Assembly: GCF_009664835.1 (NCBI RefSeq)
Contig: NZ_CP045929.1
Coordinates: 496,001 to 560,000 of the forward strand
DNA length: 64,000 bases
Direction: 5' to 3'
Source of the DNA: Allosaccharopolyspora coralli
Lineage (GTDB): Bacteria; Actinomycetota; Actinomycetes; Mycobacteriales; Pseudonocardiaceae
Shown: positions 36,724 to 44,821 of the stretch, piece after piece
How the letters are laid out: each line of letters opens with the position of its first letter
How positions within the stretch are numbered: position 1 is the stretch's first letter
Notes under the pieces: generated by a model
The model's database searches: none
Told to the model about the DNA's origin: nothing
Seen by the model: only the letters and a program-made list of their open reading frames with translations
Position numbers and translations under genes: made by a program

Positions 36724-37515
36724 TCACCACTGGGCGTTGCGATGAGTGCGAGCGGCGATCTCGCCGAGGACACGGTCGAGGGTGGCAGTGTCGGCTCCGG
36801 CGAGGACGCGCTGGTTTCCTGCGTTGTAGAGCGCCACGCGCCCGTGGGCGACGTCGAAGACGTTCACGGTCTCCTCGCCCCGGTGCTCCTTTCCGTGCCG
36901 GTCCCAGACCGTCACGCCGAGCTGTCCGGCTCCGGACTTGTCCGCGTCGAGGATCTGAGTCATCGCGCGGTAGCCGTCGACGTCGACACCTTTCGCACGC
37001 AGGATGCGGTGAATGGACCGTTGGTCCGGCTCGCCGTCGCGGGCGGCTTCGGTGGCGGCGGCGCGCAGTTCGACGAGGTCGACACTCATTGGCGGTGTAC
37101 GCATCGGTGCGCTCTCGGGCAGCAACGCCATCAGCGAGCGGACCTCGTCGCCTGCCCGAACCTCGTCGATCACGATCCGGTCGTCGGCGACGACGGTGCG
37201 CACGGCGAGCTGGCCGGCTCGGTCCACGCACGCCCGCAGCTCGTGGCCCTGGGTCGCCGAGAACCGCAGGTCGTACTCCACGGCCGTGTTCGAGTACGTC
37301 GCGATGAGGTCCCACACGTCGTCGGAGACCTGGCCGCCGCGCTCGATCAGGCCTCGGCGCCGACACTCGTCCTCCGCCTCCCGGAACGCGACACGTTGGT
37401 CGGCGGGACGCGCCCCGTAGTGGCTGTAGGTCGCCACCATCGGCACGCGAGTCAGCTTCGCCGTCTCGGCGAGGATCGCGAACTCGAACCGGTTGACGTC
37501 GATCTTCAGGCCCAC
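36724..37515 (-). CDS. EspG family ESX secretion chaperone
   Basis: A 263-residue soluble protein matching the actinobacterial EspG family (FEFAILAETAKLTRVPMVAT; VEYDLRFSATQGHELRACVD; C-terminal GRVALYNAGNQRVLAGADTA). In mycobacteria EspG binds PE-PPE heterodimers and keeps the PPE tip soluble before export through ESX. It heads a four-gene minus-strand cluster with the PE-like, DUF3558 and PPE-like genes. No EccC or other ESX core gene is present here. Confidence 0.8.
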   Translation of the reverse strand: MGLKIDVNRFEFAILAETAKLTRVPMVATYSHYGARPADQRVAFREAEDECRRRGLIERGGQVSDDVWDLIATYSNTAVEYDLRFSATQGHELRACVDRAGQLAVRTVVADDRIVIDEVRAGDEVRSLMALLPESAPMRTPPMSVDLVELRAAATEAARDGEPDQRSIHRILRAKGVDVDGYRAMTQILDADKSGAGQLGVTVWDRHGKEHRGEETVNVFDVAHGRVALYNAGNQRVLAGADTATLDRVLGEIAARTHRNAQW

Positions 37516-37619
37516 GTGTTCTCCCCAGCACCTTTGGACTGTCGCGACGGGAGACTATCGGGTCATCGGCGAGAAAAGGGCGTGAACCGCCGAAACCGAA
37601 CGATTCTCCCGAGCGCGCG

Positions 37620-37669
37620 GCCGCGTGAGCCTTTTTGGTGGCTATAGCAACCAAAAAGGCTCACGCGGC
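37620..37669. terminator. Strong 20-bp-arm hairpin after DUF2530
   Basis: GCCGCGTGAGCCTTTTTGGT (37620-37639) pairs perfectly with 37650-37669. The 10-base loop contains its own palindrome, GCTATAGC. It begins 1 bp after the DUF2530 stop and probably ends that transcript before espG. Confidence 0.8.
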
Positions 37670-37670
37670 T

Positions 37671-37958
37671 TTAGTCGAGTCCGGAGAGGCCTTTCCACGC
37701 GCCGCGCGAACCCCGCCGGGACGCCGACCGCTGCCACCAGAACACCGCGTAGCCGACGAAACCGAGTACGACTCCCGTCAGGCTGGTCCAGAACTCGATC
37801 CCCGGGCCCACGGTCAGCGCGAAGAACACGAACGCGGCCATCCACACGAGCGTCGCGGCGAGCACCACCGGGGTCGGCTCGACGAGCGGCGACGGCAGGC
37901 CGGGCACCGGGCGAGAGTGCTCCGCCGCGGCGGGGGTGCTGTCGTGTTCGTCGGCCAC
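37671..37958 (-). CDS. DUF2530 small membrane protein
   Basis: A 95-residue protein from GTG 37958 (VADEHDSTPAAAEHSRPVPG). It has two membrane spans (VVLAATLVWMAAFVFFALTV and FWTSLTGVVLGFVGYAVFWW) and a basic tail (RSASRRGSRGAWKGL), fitting DUF2530. Its function is unknown. It is divergent from the purine permease with only 44 bp between starts. Confidence 0.75.
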   Translation of the reverse strand: MADEHDSTPAAAEHSRPVPGLPSPLVEPTPVVLAATLVWMAAFVFFALTVGPGIEFWTSLTGVVLGFVGYAVFWWQRSASRRGSRGAWKGLSGLD

Positions 37959-38002
37959 ATCGTGCAGGCTACCCGGGGCACCGTGCTGGATGGTGGGAGC
38001 GC

Positions 38003-39475
38003 ATGACGGACAAAAAGAACACCGCACGCGGAACAGCCGTGCTCGACCGGTACTTCCGGATCAGCGAACGCGGATCGAGCCTCACGCGAGAGCTGCGCGG
38101 CGGGCTCGTCACATTCGTCACGCTTGCCTACATCATCGTGCTGAACCCGCTCATCCTCGGCAATTACTCGGCCGACGACGCGGGCGCCACCCGAGACGTG
38201 GTGGGCGACATCCTGCCGGTGCCGCAGGTCGCCGCCGCCACCGCGCTCGTCGCCGGCGTGATGACGATTCTGTTCGGCCTCATCGCGAACTACCCGTTCG
38301 CCTTCGCCGCCGGTCTCGGCATCAACACGCTCGTGGCGGTCACGATCGCGCCACAGGTGACGTGGCCGGAAGCGATGGGGCTCGTCGTCATCGACGGGCT
38401 GATCATCCTCGTGCTCGTGGCGACCGGGTTTCGCACCGCCGTGTTCAACGCGGTGCCACCAGAGCTGAAAGCCGCCATCGCGGCGGGAATCGGGGCTTTC
38501 ATCGCCTTCGTCGGGCTCGTCGACGCGGGCTTCGTGCGCCGCCTTCCGGATGCCGCCGACACCACCGTGCCGGTCGGACTCGGCATCGACGGCTCCATCG
38601 CGTCCTGGCCCACCGGGCTGTTCGTCCTCGGCTTGATCTTCACGAGTGTGCTCGTCGCCCGCAACGTTCGCGGCGGCATCCTCGTCGGCATCCTCACCAC
38701 GACCGTCGTGGCGATCGGGCTGGAGTCGATCGTGGGAGCCGGGCCGTCCCAGGGCGTCAACGAGTACGGCTGGAACCTCGGGTACCCGGCGTTGCCGGAA
38801 CAGGTCTTCAGCCTCCCCGACCTGGCGCTGATCGGCGACATCTCGTTCGGCGCGTGGACGCGGCTGCCCGCGCTGGCGTGCGCGATGCTCGTGTTCACCC
38901 TCGTGCTGGCGAACTTCTTCGACGCGATGGGGACCATGACCGGACTCGGCAAGGAAGCGGGCCTGGCCACCGACGACGGGAAGCTGCCCGGCATCGGCAA
39001 GGCACTCGCGGTCGAGGGCGTCGGCGCCGTCGCGGGCGGGGCAGGCTCGGCGAGTTCGAACACGGTCTTCGTGGAGTCCGCGGCCGGGATCGCCGAAGGC
39101 GCGCGGACCGGTCTGGCCAACGTCGTCACGGGGCTGCTGTTCCTCGCGGCCATGTTCTTCACCCCGCTCTACGAGGTCGTGCCCGTGGAGGCTGCGGCGG
39201 CGGCGTTGGTCATCGTCGGCGCGATGATGATCGCCCAGGTGCGGTTCATCGACTTCACCGACTTCACGATGGCGCTGCCCGCGTTCCTGACGATCGTGAT
39301 CATGCCGTTCACCTATTCGATCGCCAACGGCATCGGTGCCGGGTTCATCAGCTACGTGGTGCTGGCGACCGCGAGCGGGCGGGGGCGTTCGGTACACCCG
39401 CTGATGTGGGTGGTCTCCGCCGCGTTCGTGCTCTACTTCGTCTCCGGCCCCGTCTCCGCCGCCCTCGCCACCTAA
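38003..39475 (+). CDS. NCS2/AzgA-type purine (adenine/guanine/hypoxanthine) permease
   Basis: A 490-residue membrane protein starting at ATG 38003 after GGTGGGAGC. The N-terminal signature is SLTRELRGGLVTFVTLAYII. The NCS2 substrate-site motif region is FFDAMGTMTGLGKEAGL, followed by GGAGSASSNTVFVESAAGIA, which is typical of AzgA-type purine transporters. About 12-14 spans are expected. It probably imports purine bases by proton symport. Confidence 0.88.
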   Translation: MTDKKNTARGTAVLDRYFRISERGSSLTRELRGGLVTFVTLAYIIVLNPLILGNYSADDAGATRDVVGDILPVPQVAAATALVAGVMTILFGLIANYPFAFAAGLGINTLVAVTIAPQVTWPEAMGLVVIDGLIILVLVATGFRTAVFNAVPPELKAAIAAGIGAFIAFVGLVDAGFVRRLPDAADTTVPVGLGIDGSIASWPTGLFVLGLIFTSVLVARNVRGGILVGILTTTVVAIGLESIVGAGPSQGVNEYGWNLGYPALPEQVFSLPDLALIGDISFGAWTRLPALACAMLVFTLVLANFFDAMGTMTGLGKEAGLATDDGKLPGIGKALAVEGVGAVAGGAGSASSNTVFVESAAGIAEGARTGLANVVTGLLFLAAMFFTPLYEVVPVEAAAAALVIVGAMMIAQVRFIDFTDFTMALPAFLTIVIMPFTYSIANGIGAGFISYVVLATASGRGRSVHPLMWVVSAAFVLYFVSGPVSAALAT

Positions 39476-39489
39476 CCCCCCCAAAACGG

Positions 39490-39549
39490 TGGGGACAACT
39501 CCGCCGCCTGTGGATGGAGGGGTGGCAAATTCGCGCGAATTTGCCACCC
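39490..39549. repeat. Family B composite element
   Basis: Degenerate boxes TGGGGACAA (39490-39498) and TGTGGATGG (39509-39517), 19 bp apart, precede a perfect 30-bp palindrome at 39520-39549 (half-site GGGTGGCAAATTCGC). It lies just downstream of the permease stop and before marR. Confidence 0.75.
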
Positions 39550-39584
39550 GGGGTGAGGGATGTCTCGGAGAGGGGGTGGGGTTA

Positions 39585-39597
39585 TTAGGTAAACTAA
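39585..39597 (+). promoter_or_regulatory. Possible marR promoter/operator
   Basis: TTAGGTAAACTAA has TTAG/CTAA inverted ends and contains TAAACT, which would be a -10 seven bases before the GTG. This suggests a leaderless message and possible autorepression by the MarR protein. Confidence 0.4.
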
Positions 39598-39601
39598 GGA
39601 T

Positions 39602-40051
39602 GTGGCCGTGAAGTCCGAGACCGACGTCGTAGAACGGGAACGCGCGCTCACGGGGAGGCTGCGCGTCGCGGTTGTGCGGCTGACTCGGCGCCTCCGCGCG
39701 CAGACGCCGGACGACGCGGTGACGCTCACCCAACTCTCCGCGATGGCGTCGCTGCGCAAGTCCGGTACGGCGTCCCCGGGCGAACTGGCGGCCCAGGAGG
39801 GTGTGCGGCCACCGTCGATGACCAGGGTGATCGCTGCGCTCGAGGACAAGGGCCTGGTCACCCGCCACGCGCACCCCACCGATCGCAGGCAGGCGATCGT
39901 GGAACTCACCGAGGCGGGGCACGCGCGGATCGAGGACGAGGTCCACGCCCGCGAGCGGTGGCTCGACCTCCGGTTGGCCGAGCTGGACGACGAGGAACGT
40001 GCGGTGCTCAGCCGCGCCGCGGAAATCATCGACCGCATGTCGGGGAGCTGA
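39602..40051 (+). CDS. MarR family transcriptional regulator
   Basis: A 149-residue winged-helix regulator. The HTH segment is TASPGELAAQEGVRPPSMTR, and the wing follows at LVTRHAHPTDRRQAIVELTE. MarR proteins usually repress adjacent efflux genes in response to small aromatic ligands, and an MFS exporter starts 11 bp downstream, so they are probably one regulatory unit. The position resembles Rv0880 in M. tuberculosis. Confidence 0.92.
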   Translation: MAVKSETDVVERERALTGRLRVAVVRLTRRLRAQTPDDAVTLTQLSAMASLRKSGTASPGELAAQEGVRPPSMTRVIAALEDKGLVTRHAHPTDRRQAIVELTEAGHARIEDEVHARERWLDLRLAELDDEERAVLSRAAEIIDRMSGS

Positions 40052-40061
40052 ACAGCCCGCA

Positions 40062-41375
40062 GTGACAACATCCGCTCCGAGGGACGAACACGACACACCC
40101 GGAGCGAGTCCTACCCGGCCGAATCAGTCCACATCGGACTCCGGCGGCGGAATGTTCCGCTCCCTGCGCGAGCGGAACTACCGTTATTACGCCTCCGGTC
40201 AGGTCGTGTCCCTGACCGGGACGTGGATGCAGCGTGCCGCGCAGGACTGGTTGGTCCTCGAACTCTCCGGCGGGAGCCCGGTCGCGCTCGGTGTGGCCGT
40301 GGCGTTGCAGTTCCTGCCGTCGCTGTTCCTGACCCTGTGGGCGGGTGTGCTCGCCGACCGCTTCGACAAGCGCACCCTGCTGATCTTCCTGCAGAGCGGG
40401 CTCGGCGTCTGCGGACTGGTGCTCGGGCTGCTCGACACCACCGGAGCCGTCGCGTTGTGGCACGTCTACGTGCTGTGTTTCGTGCTCGGGGCGTTCGCGG
40501 CCGTCGACGCGCCGGTGCGACAGTCGTTCGTGGTCGAGATGGTCGGGCCTGCGCAGCTCACCAACGCGGTCGCGCTGAACTCCATGACGTTCAACCTCGC
40601 GCGCATCGTCGGGCCTGCCGTGTCGGGCGTGCTCATCACCCTCATCGGCACCGGCTGGGTGTTCCTGCTCAACGGGTTGAGCTCGATCGCCGTGGTCGCC
40701 GGGCTCGTGGCGATGGACGTGTCGCGGCTGCGCCGTCCTGAGCAGCAGCCGCGGGAGAAGGGGCAGCTTCGGGCGGGACTCGAGTACGTGCGGCAACGCC
40801 CGGACCTCGTCGCGATCATGGGTGTGACGTTCTGTATCGGCACGTTCGGAATGAACTTCGAGAGTGCGTTCGCGGTGATGGCACGCAACGTCTTCGGCAG
40901 CGGCGCCGACGGCTACGGGCTGCTGATCACGATGCTCGCGGTGGGAACGCTGAGCGGCGCGACCTTGGCTGCCCGACGCAGCGCGCGCGGCGGACCGCGG
41001 TTGCGGCTGGTGTTCGGCGGGGCCGCCTCGTTCGGTGTGCTGCTGATGCTCGCGTCGCTGATGCCGACGTACTGGACGTTCGCGGTGGCGCTGATCCCGG
41101 TCGGCATCGCCGTGATGACCTTTACGACCAGCGCCAACGCGACGACTCAGCTCGCGGTGTCCCCGGCGATGCGGGGGCGGGTGATGGGGTTGTACATGCT
41201 GCTGTTCTTCGGCGGCAAACCGCTCGGTGGACTGGCGACCGGCTGGCTCGCCGAGGTCTTCGGTGGGCGGTCGCCGCTGTTGCTGGGCGGGGCGGTGTCA
41301 CTGCTGGCTGCGCTGGTCGGGGCGGTGATCGTGCGTCGTTCGCGGTCGAAACCGGCGCAGGACTTGCCCCGGTAG
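40062..41375 (+). CDS. MFS efflux transporter
   Basis: A 437-residue transporter from GTG 40062. A 30-residue soluble N-terminus precedes MFRSLRERNYRYYASGQVVS, the start of the MFS_3/EntS-like group. The motif A loop is GVLADRFDKRTLLIF. Twelve spans are expected. It probably exports a drug or siderophore-like compound under control of the adjacent MarR. An IdeR-type box lies immediately after its stop, but downstream of the gene, so it is unlikely to control it. Confidence 0.88.
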   Translation: MTTSAPRDEHDTPGASPTRPNQSTSDSGGGMFRSLRERNYRYYASGQVVSLTGTWMQRAAQDWLVLELSGGSPVALGVAVALQFLPSLFLTLWAGVLADRFDKRTLLIFLQSGLGVCGLVLGLLDTTGAVALWHVYVLCFVLGAFAAVDAPVRQSFVVEMVGPAQLTNAVALNSMTFNLARIVGPAVSGVLITLIGTGWVFLLNGLSSIAVVAGLVAMDVSRLRRPEQQPREKGQLRAGLEYVRQRPDLVAIMGVTFCIGTFGMNFESAFAVMARNVFGSGADGYGLLITMLAVGTLSGATLAARRSARGGPRLRLVFGGAASFGVLLMLASLMPTYWTFAVALIPVGIAVMTFTTSANATTQLAVSPAMRGRVMGLYMLLFFGGKPLGGLATGWLAEVFGGRSPLLLGGAVSLLAALVGAVIVRRSRSKPAQDLPR

Positions 41376-41394
41376 ACAGGTTAGGCTAACCTAA
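41364..41394 (+). promoter_or_regulatory. IdeR/DmdR-type iron box overlapping a promoter
   Basis: ACAGGTTAGGCTAACCTAA at 41376-41394 matches the IdeR consensus TTAGGTTAGGCTAACCTAA at 17 of 19 positions, including the full inner 15-bp palindrome. It covers TAACCT (41387-41392), a possible -10, with TTGCCC (41364-41369) 17 bp upstream as -35. Transcription would start near 41399, where no protein gene follows. Confidence 0.65.
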
Positions 41395-41398
41395 AGCT

Positions 41399-41480
41399 CG
41401 TCCGCTTCGTGGTGGGAGCGGCAGTCAGTTCGGGAACTGGATTCGGCCCCGGCCTCCGCACGGAGACCGGGGCCGAATCG
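41399..41480 (+). ncRNA. Candidate iron-regulated small RNA
   Basis: The promoter under the iron box would make an RNA with no open frame or ribosome site. It contains a short hairpin (CAGTTC/GAACTG, 41426-41439) and ends in a strong one (ATTCGGCCCCGG 41441-41452, CCGGGGCCGAAT 41467-41478). This layout resembles MrsI, the IdeR-repressed small RNA of mycobacteria. It is inference only; the second hairpin could simply terminate the MFS gene. Confidence 0.35.
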
Positions 41481-41493
41481 TGTCCGGAGAGCA

Positions 41494-41525
41494 CTTCGGG
41501 GCCCTCCCTGAGGAAGGCCCCGAAG
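41494..41525 (-). terminator. Hairpin downstream of sodA
   Basis: CTTCGGGGCC (41494-41503) pairs with GGCCCCGAAG (41516-41525). It lies 57 bp beyond the sodA stop on the minus strand and probably terminates sodA; it would also stop readthrough from the plus strand. Confidence 0.6.
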
Positions 41526-41581
41526 CGTTTCGGCAGATCAGCTTGTCGGAGCACTCACTGCCGAAGTCGTGATCACTCGCC

Positions 41582-42211
41582 TCACGCGGTGGGCAGCCGC
41601 AGGCCGTTGAGGCCGTTGCGCGCGTCCTCGAAACGCTTGCCGACCTCGGCCCAGTTGACGACGTTCCACAACTGCTTGACGTAGTCCGCCTTCACGTTCT
41701 TGTACTGCAGGTAGTAGGCGTGCTCCCAGATGTCGAACGCGAGCAGCGGGGTGGTCGCGATCGACAGGTTGGAGTGGTGGTCGCGGAGCTGCTGAGTCAG
41801 CAGCCGCTGGCCCACCGGGTCCCACGCGAGCACGCCCCAGCCGTTGCCCTGGATCGTGGTGGACACGGCCTCCATCTGGGCCCGGAACTTGTCGAACGAG
41901 CCGAAGTCCTGGTCGATGGCGGCGGCCAAGTCGCCGGTGGGCTTGTCGCCCCCGTCCGGGCTCAGGCCCTTCCACCAGCTGATGTGCAGGGAGTGTCCGG
42001 CGAGGTTGAAGGCCAGCGTGGTCTCCAAGCCGACGATCTGGGAGAAGTCACCCTTGTCGCGGGCCTCGGCGATCTTGTCGATCGTGTCGTTGGCACCCTT
42101 GACGTAGGTGGCGTGGTGCTTGCTGTGGTGCAGCTCGTTGATCTCACCCGAGATCGCGGGCTCCAGCGCCGCGTAGTCGTAGTCCAGCTCGGGCAGAACG
42201 TACTGGGCCAT
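41582..42211 (-). CDS. sodA: Superoxide dismutase (Fe/Mn)
   Basis: A 209-residue enzyme with all metal ligands at H28, H76, D160 and H164, at the same numbers as M. tuberculosis SodA. Fold motifs are [34 protein letters not shown] and [15 protein letters not shown]. It converts superoxide to oxygen and peroxide. No signal peptide is visible. The metal (Fe or Mn) cannot be fixed from sequence. ATG 42211 follows GGGAGACG. Confidence 0.96.
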   Translation of the reverse strand: MAQYVLPELDYDYAALEPAISGEINELHHSKHHATYVKGANDTIDKIAEARDKGDFSQIVGLETTLAFNLAGHSLHISWWKGLSPDGGDKPTGDLAAAIDQDFGSFDKFRAQMEAVSTTIQGNGWGVLAWDPVGQRLLTQQLRDHHSNLSIATTPLLAFDIWEHAYYLQYKNVKADYVKQLWNVVNWAEVGKRFEDARNGLNGLRLPTA

Positions 42212-42339
42212 TGTGAGCGTCTCCCTCGGCCTCGGTCGCTGTCAGAAGTGTCTTGCAACTGCAATCTACTTGCAAGAAGGCCCGGTATGCACACGTGGCG
42301 CGGAGATCGGTGCCCGGCGAGGGTGATCACAGTCCGTTG

Positions 42340-42535
42340 ACCTGCGTCGGGCGGTCAGGCAGGATCTCCGGTTGAACTTCGCGAACGGGAGAAGTCCGGT
42401 GAGGCCGTGGTCCGCCACGTCCGATTCCGGCGCTGACCCGCAACGGTAGGCCGCGTTTCGCGGCGAGCCCGATCGCCCGCTCGCGCAGAGACTCCATCGA
42501 CCGCCGCGGTCTGCGGTCGGGGTCTGAGCCCGTCG
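42340..42535 (+). ncRNA. Cobalamin riboswitch
   Basis: The leader contains ACGGGAGAAGTCCGGTGAGG, then CCGGCGCTGACCCGCAACGG and GCGAGCCCGA, which are the core conserved strands of the cobalamin (B12 box) riboswitch. A hairpin with arms GACCGC (42499-42504) and GCGGTC (42513-42518) follows before the start of the importer genes and may be the expression platform. The ends are approximate. Confidence 0.85.
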
Positions 42536-42589
42536 ACGCCGGTGTCGCGGGGTCGGGCACGTCACGGGCCGCCCGACCGGAAGGCACCC

Positions 42590-43546
42590 ATGCGCGGCCG
42601 TCTCCGCCTGCTCGCCCTCATCGCCGTCAGTACAGTGCTCGCCGCGTGCGGTACTTCCGCACCACCGCAAGCAGCGGAAGGTCACCGCGTCGACAACTGC
42701 GGGCGCACCCAGGTGTTCGCCGAGCCGCCGCAGCGGGTGGTCAGTCTCAACCAGCACGCCACCGAGATCCTCGTCGCGCTCGGGCTCGGAGACCGCCTCG
42801 TCGGCACCGCGTATCCCGACGACACGCAGCCGCCGGAGTCGGTGGCGGCGGAGTTCGACCGGGTGCCGCAGCTGGCCGAGAAGTACCCGTCGGTGGAGAC
42901 GATCCTCGAAGCGGAGCCGGATCTCGTCGTCGGCGGTTACTCCAGCGCGTTCCGGGAATCGGACGGCCGGGGCCGCGAGTCGTTGGAGGACATGGGAATC
43001 GCGACGCTGCTGCTCTCGGAGTCCTGTGTGGAGGGTGCCGCGACGTCCGGGATGGAGCTGCTCCTGTCGGACATCACGATGTTCGGCGAGGTGCTCGGAT
43101 TGCGGGAAGCGGCGCGGGAACTCAACGCCGACATCGCGAACCGGGTCCGCGCGGTGGAAGAACGCCTGCGCGACAAGGCGCCCGTCGACGTGTTCGTCTA
43201 CGACTCCGGCGAGAACGCGCCGATGACGCTCGGCGGGCGCGGTGTCGGTGCCGACGTGCTCCAGCGTGCGGGCGCCCGCAACATCTTCGCCGACGTCGAC
43301 GAGACCTTCGCGGACGTGAGCTGGGAGGAAGCGGCTGCGCGGCAGCCCGAGGCGGTGATTCTCCTCGACTACCTCGGCGCGCCGGTCGACCCCAAACGGG
43401 ACTTCCTGCGAGGGCATCCGCTCATGTCCGGCACGCCTGCCGTCCGCGACGGGCGGTTCCACCGAATGCAACTCGTCGAGCTCACCGAGGGGATCCGGTT
43501 CCCCGACGCCGTCGAAGACCTCGCCGAGGCGCTTCACGGCGTATGA
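42590..43546 (+). CDS. btuF: Corrinoid ABC transporter substrate-binding lipoprotein (BtuF-like)
   Basis: A 318-residue lipoprotein (lipobox VLAACG) from ATG 42590 after GGAAGG. The periplasmic-binding-protein fold of the BtuF/FecB class shows RVVSLNQHATEILVALGLGD and ETILEAEPDLVVGGYSS. The upstream cobalamin riboswitch points to B12 or cobinamide, not siderophore, as ligand. The stop overlaps the permease start (ATGA). Confidence 0.85.
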   Translation: MRGRLRLLALIAVSTVLAACGTSAPPQAAEGHRVDNCGRTQVFAEPPQRVVSLNQHATEILVALGLGDRLVGTAYPDDTQPPESVAAEFDRVPQLAEKYPSVETILEAEPDLVVGGYSSAFRESDGRGRESLEDMGIATLLLSESCVEGAATSGMELLLSDITMFGEVLGLREAARELNADIANRVRAVEERLRDKAPVDVFVYDSGENAPMTLGGRGVGADVLQRAGARNIFADVDETFADVSWEEAAARQPEAVILLDYLGAPVDPKRDFLRGHPLMSGTPAVRDGRFHRMQLVELTEGIRFPDAVEDLAEALHGV

Positions 43547-44580
43547 GGTCCCTGTCCGTGCGGGCCGGACTGCTCGTTCCCGCCCTGCTGGTCGCATTGC
43601 TGCTCGCGGTGTGTCTGGCCGTCGCGGTGGGTTCAGTGTCGCTGCCCTTGTCCCAGGTGGGAGGCATTCTCGCCGAGCCGGTTCTGCCGTGGCTGATCGA
43701 GCCCGAGTGGACGCGGGTGCGGGAGGCGATCGTGTGGGAATCGCGGATGCCGCGGGTGGCGACGGCGGTAGTCGTCGGCGCGGCGCTCGCGGTCGCCGGG
43801 GCACTCGCGCAGACCGTGACCGCGAACCCGATGGCCGACCCGTACCTGCTGGGCGTGTCCCAGGGTGCGGGGTTGGCGGTGTCGATCCTGACCGTCTTCG
43901 GGCTGGGAGCGGGGCTCGCCGGGTATGCGACCTTGCCGGTGGCGGCGTTCCTCGGTGGACTGCTCGCGCTGGCGGCGGTGATCGCGGTGGCGGGCCGTTT
44001 CGGTTCTGTGACAGCGCTGATTCTGGGAGGGATCGCGGTGGGGCAGATCGCGAGCGCGCTGATGACGGTGGTGCTCTACACGGCTGAGAACTCCGGGCAG
44101 GTCGCGCAGGTGATGTTTTGGATGACCGGGGGTCTCGGTTCGGCGCGCTGGGAACTGCTCGCGGTTCCGGCGGCCGTTCTCGTCGTCGGTCTCGTCGCGG
44201 CGGTGGCGATGGGGCGCTGGCTGGACCTGCTGCACGCTGGGGACGACGCGGCGGCAGCGAGCGGAGTCGATGCCCGAACAGTGCGGGTGCTGAGCCTGGT
44301 CGGTGTCTCTCTCGTCGCCGGAACGGCGGTGGCGATCTCGGGCGGGATCGGGTTCGTCGGGCTGCTCGTGCCGCACGCCGCACGGTTCCTCGTGGGTGGT
44401 GGTGCCAGGAAGCTGCTGGTGACGTCGGCGTTGCTGGGGGCGGTGTTCCTGGTACTGGCGGATCTCGCCGCGCGCACGGTGGTGGCACCCTCGGAGCTGC
44501 CGGTCGGCGTGCTCACCGCCCTCGTCGGCGGCCCGGTGTTCCTCCTGATGCTCGCCCGGCGGCGACACCCCGTGTGGTGA
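43543..44580 (+). CDS. btuC: FecCD/BtuC-type ABC permease
   Basis: A 345-residue permease with about 10 spans. Family motifs are RMPRVATAVVVGAALAVAGA, ANPMADPYLLGVSQGAGLAV and ISGGIGFVGLLVPHAARFLV. It forms the membrane channel for the substrate delivered by the BtuF-like protein. ATG 43543 overlaps the previous stop. It is separated from its ATPase gene by 241 bp of repeats. Confidence 0.92.
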   Translation: MRSLSVRAGLLVPALLVALLLAVCLAVAVGSVSLPLSQVGGILAEPVLPWLIEPEWTRVREAIVWESRMPRVATAVVVGAALAVAGALAQTVTANPMADPYLLGVSQGAGLAVSILTVFGLGAGLAGYATLPVAAFLGGLLALAAVIAVAGRFGSVTALILGGIAVGQIASALMTVVLYTAENSGQVAQVMFWMTGGLGSARWELLAVPAAVLVVGLVAAVAMGRWLDLLHAGDDAAAASGVDARTVRVLSLVGVSLVAGTAVAISGGIGFVGLLVPHAARFLVGGGARKLLVTSALLGAVFLVLADLAARTVVAPSELPVGVLTALVGGPVFLLMLARRRHPVW

Positions 44581-44803
44581 GGCGAGTGCCGTTCACCTTG
44601 TGTGGTGGCGCGAACGGCACCTTCGCCTCGTGTGGTGAGGCGAACGGCACCTTCGCCTCGTGTGGTGGGGCGAACGGCACCTTCGCCTCGTGTGGTGGGG
44701 CGAACGGCACTTTCGCCTCGTGTGGTGAGGAGAGCGGTTCACCCTGTGTGGTGGGGCGAAGGGCACTTTCGCCTCGTGTGGTGGGGCGAGGGTGCCGTTC
44801 GCC
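44581..44803. repeat. Tandem 30-bp half-palindrome array between btuC and btuD
   Basis: Four exact-period 30-bp units (44611, 44641, 44671, 44701) read CGAACGGCACCTTCGCCTCG plus TGTGGTGGGG or a close variant. A degenerate 26-bp unit follows at 44731 and another 30-bp unit at 44757. Only the final 17 bases (CGAGGGTGCCGTTCGCC, 44787-44803) carry the opposite arm. The array therefore multiplies one arm plus loop of the family A palindrome. Confidence 0.88.
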
Positions 44804-44821
44804 CCGACGGAAGGCGGAGTG

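Noticed and set aside
41376-41394. Iron box as operator of the MFS transporter
   Set aside because: It lies downstream of the MFS stop codon, not at its promoter.
44611-44786. CRISPR-like 30-bp periodic repeats
   Set aside because: The repeat units are directly abutting with no spacers.
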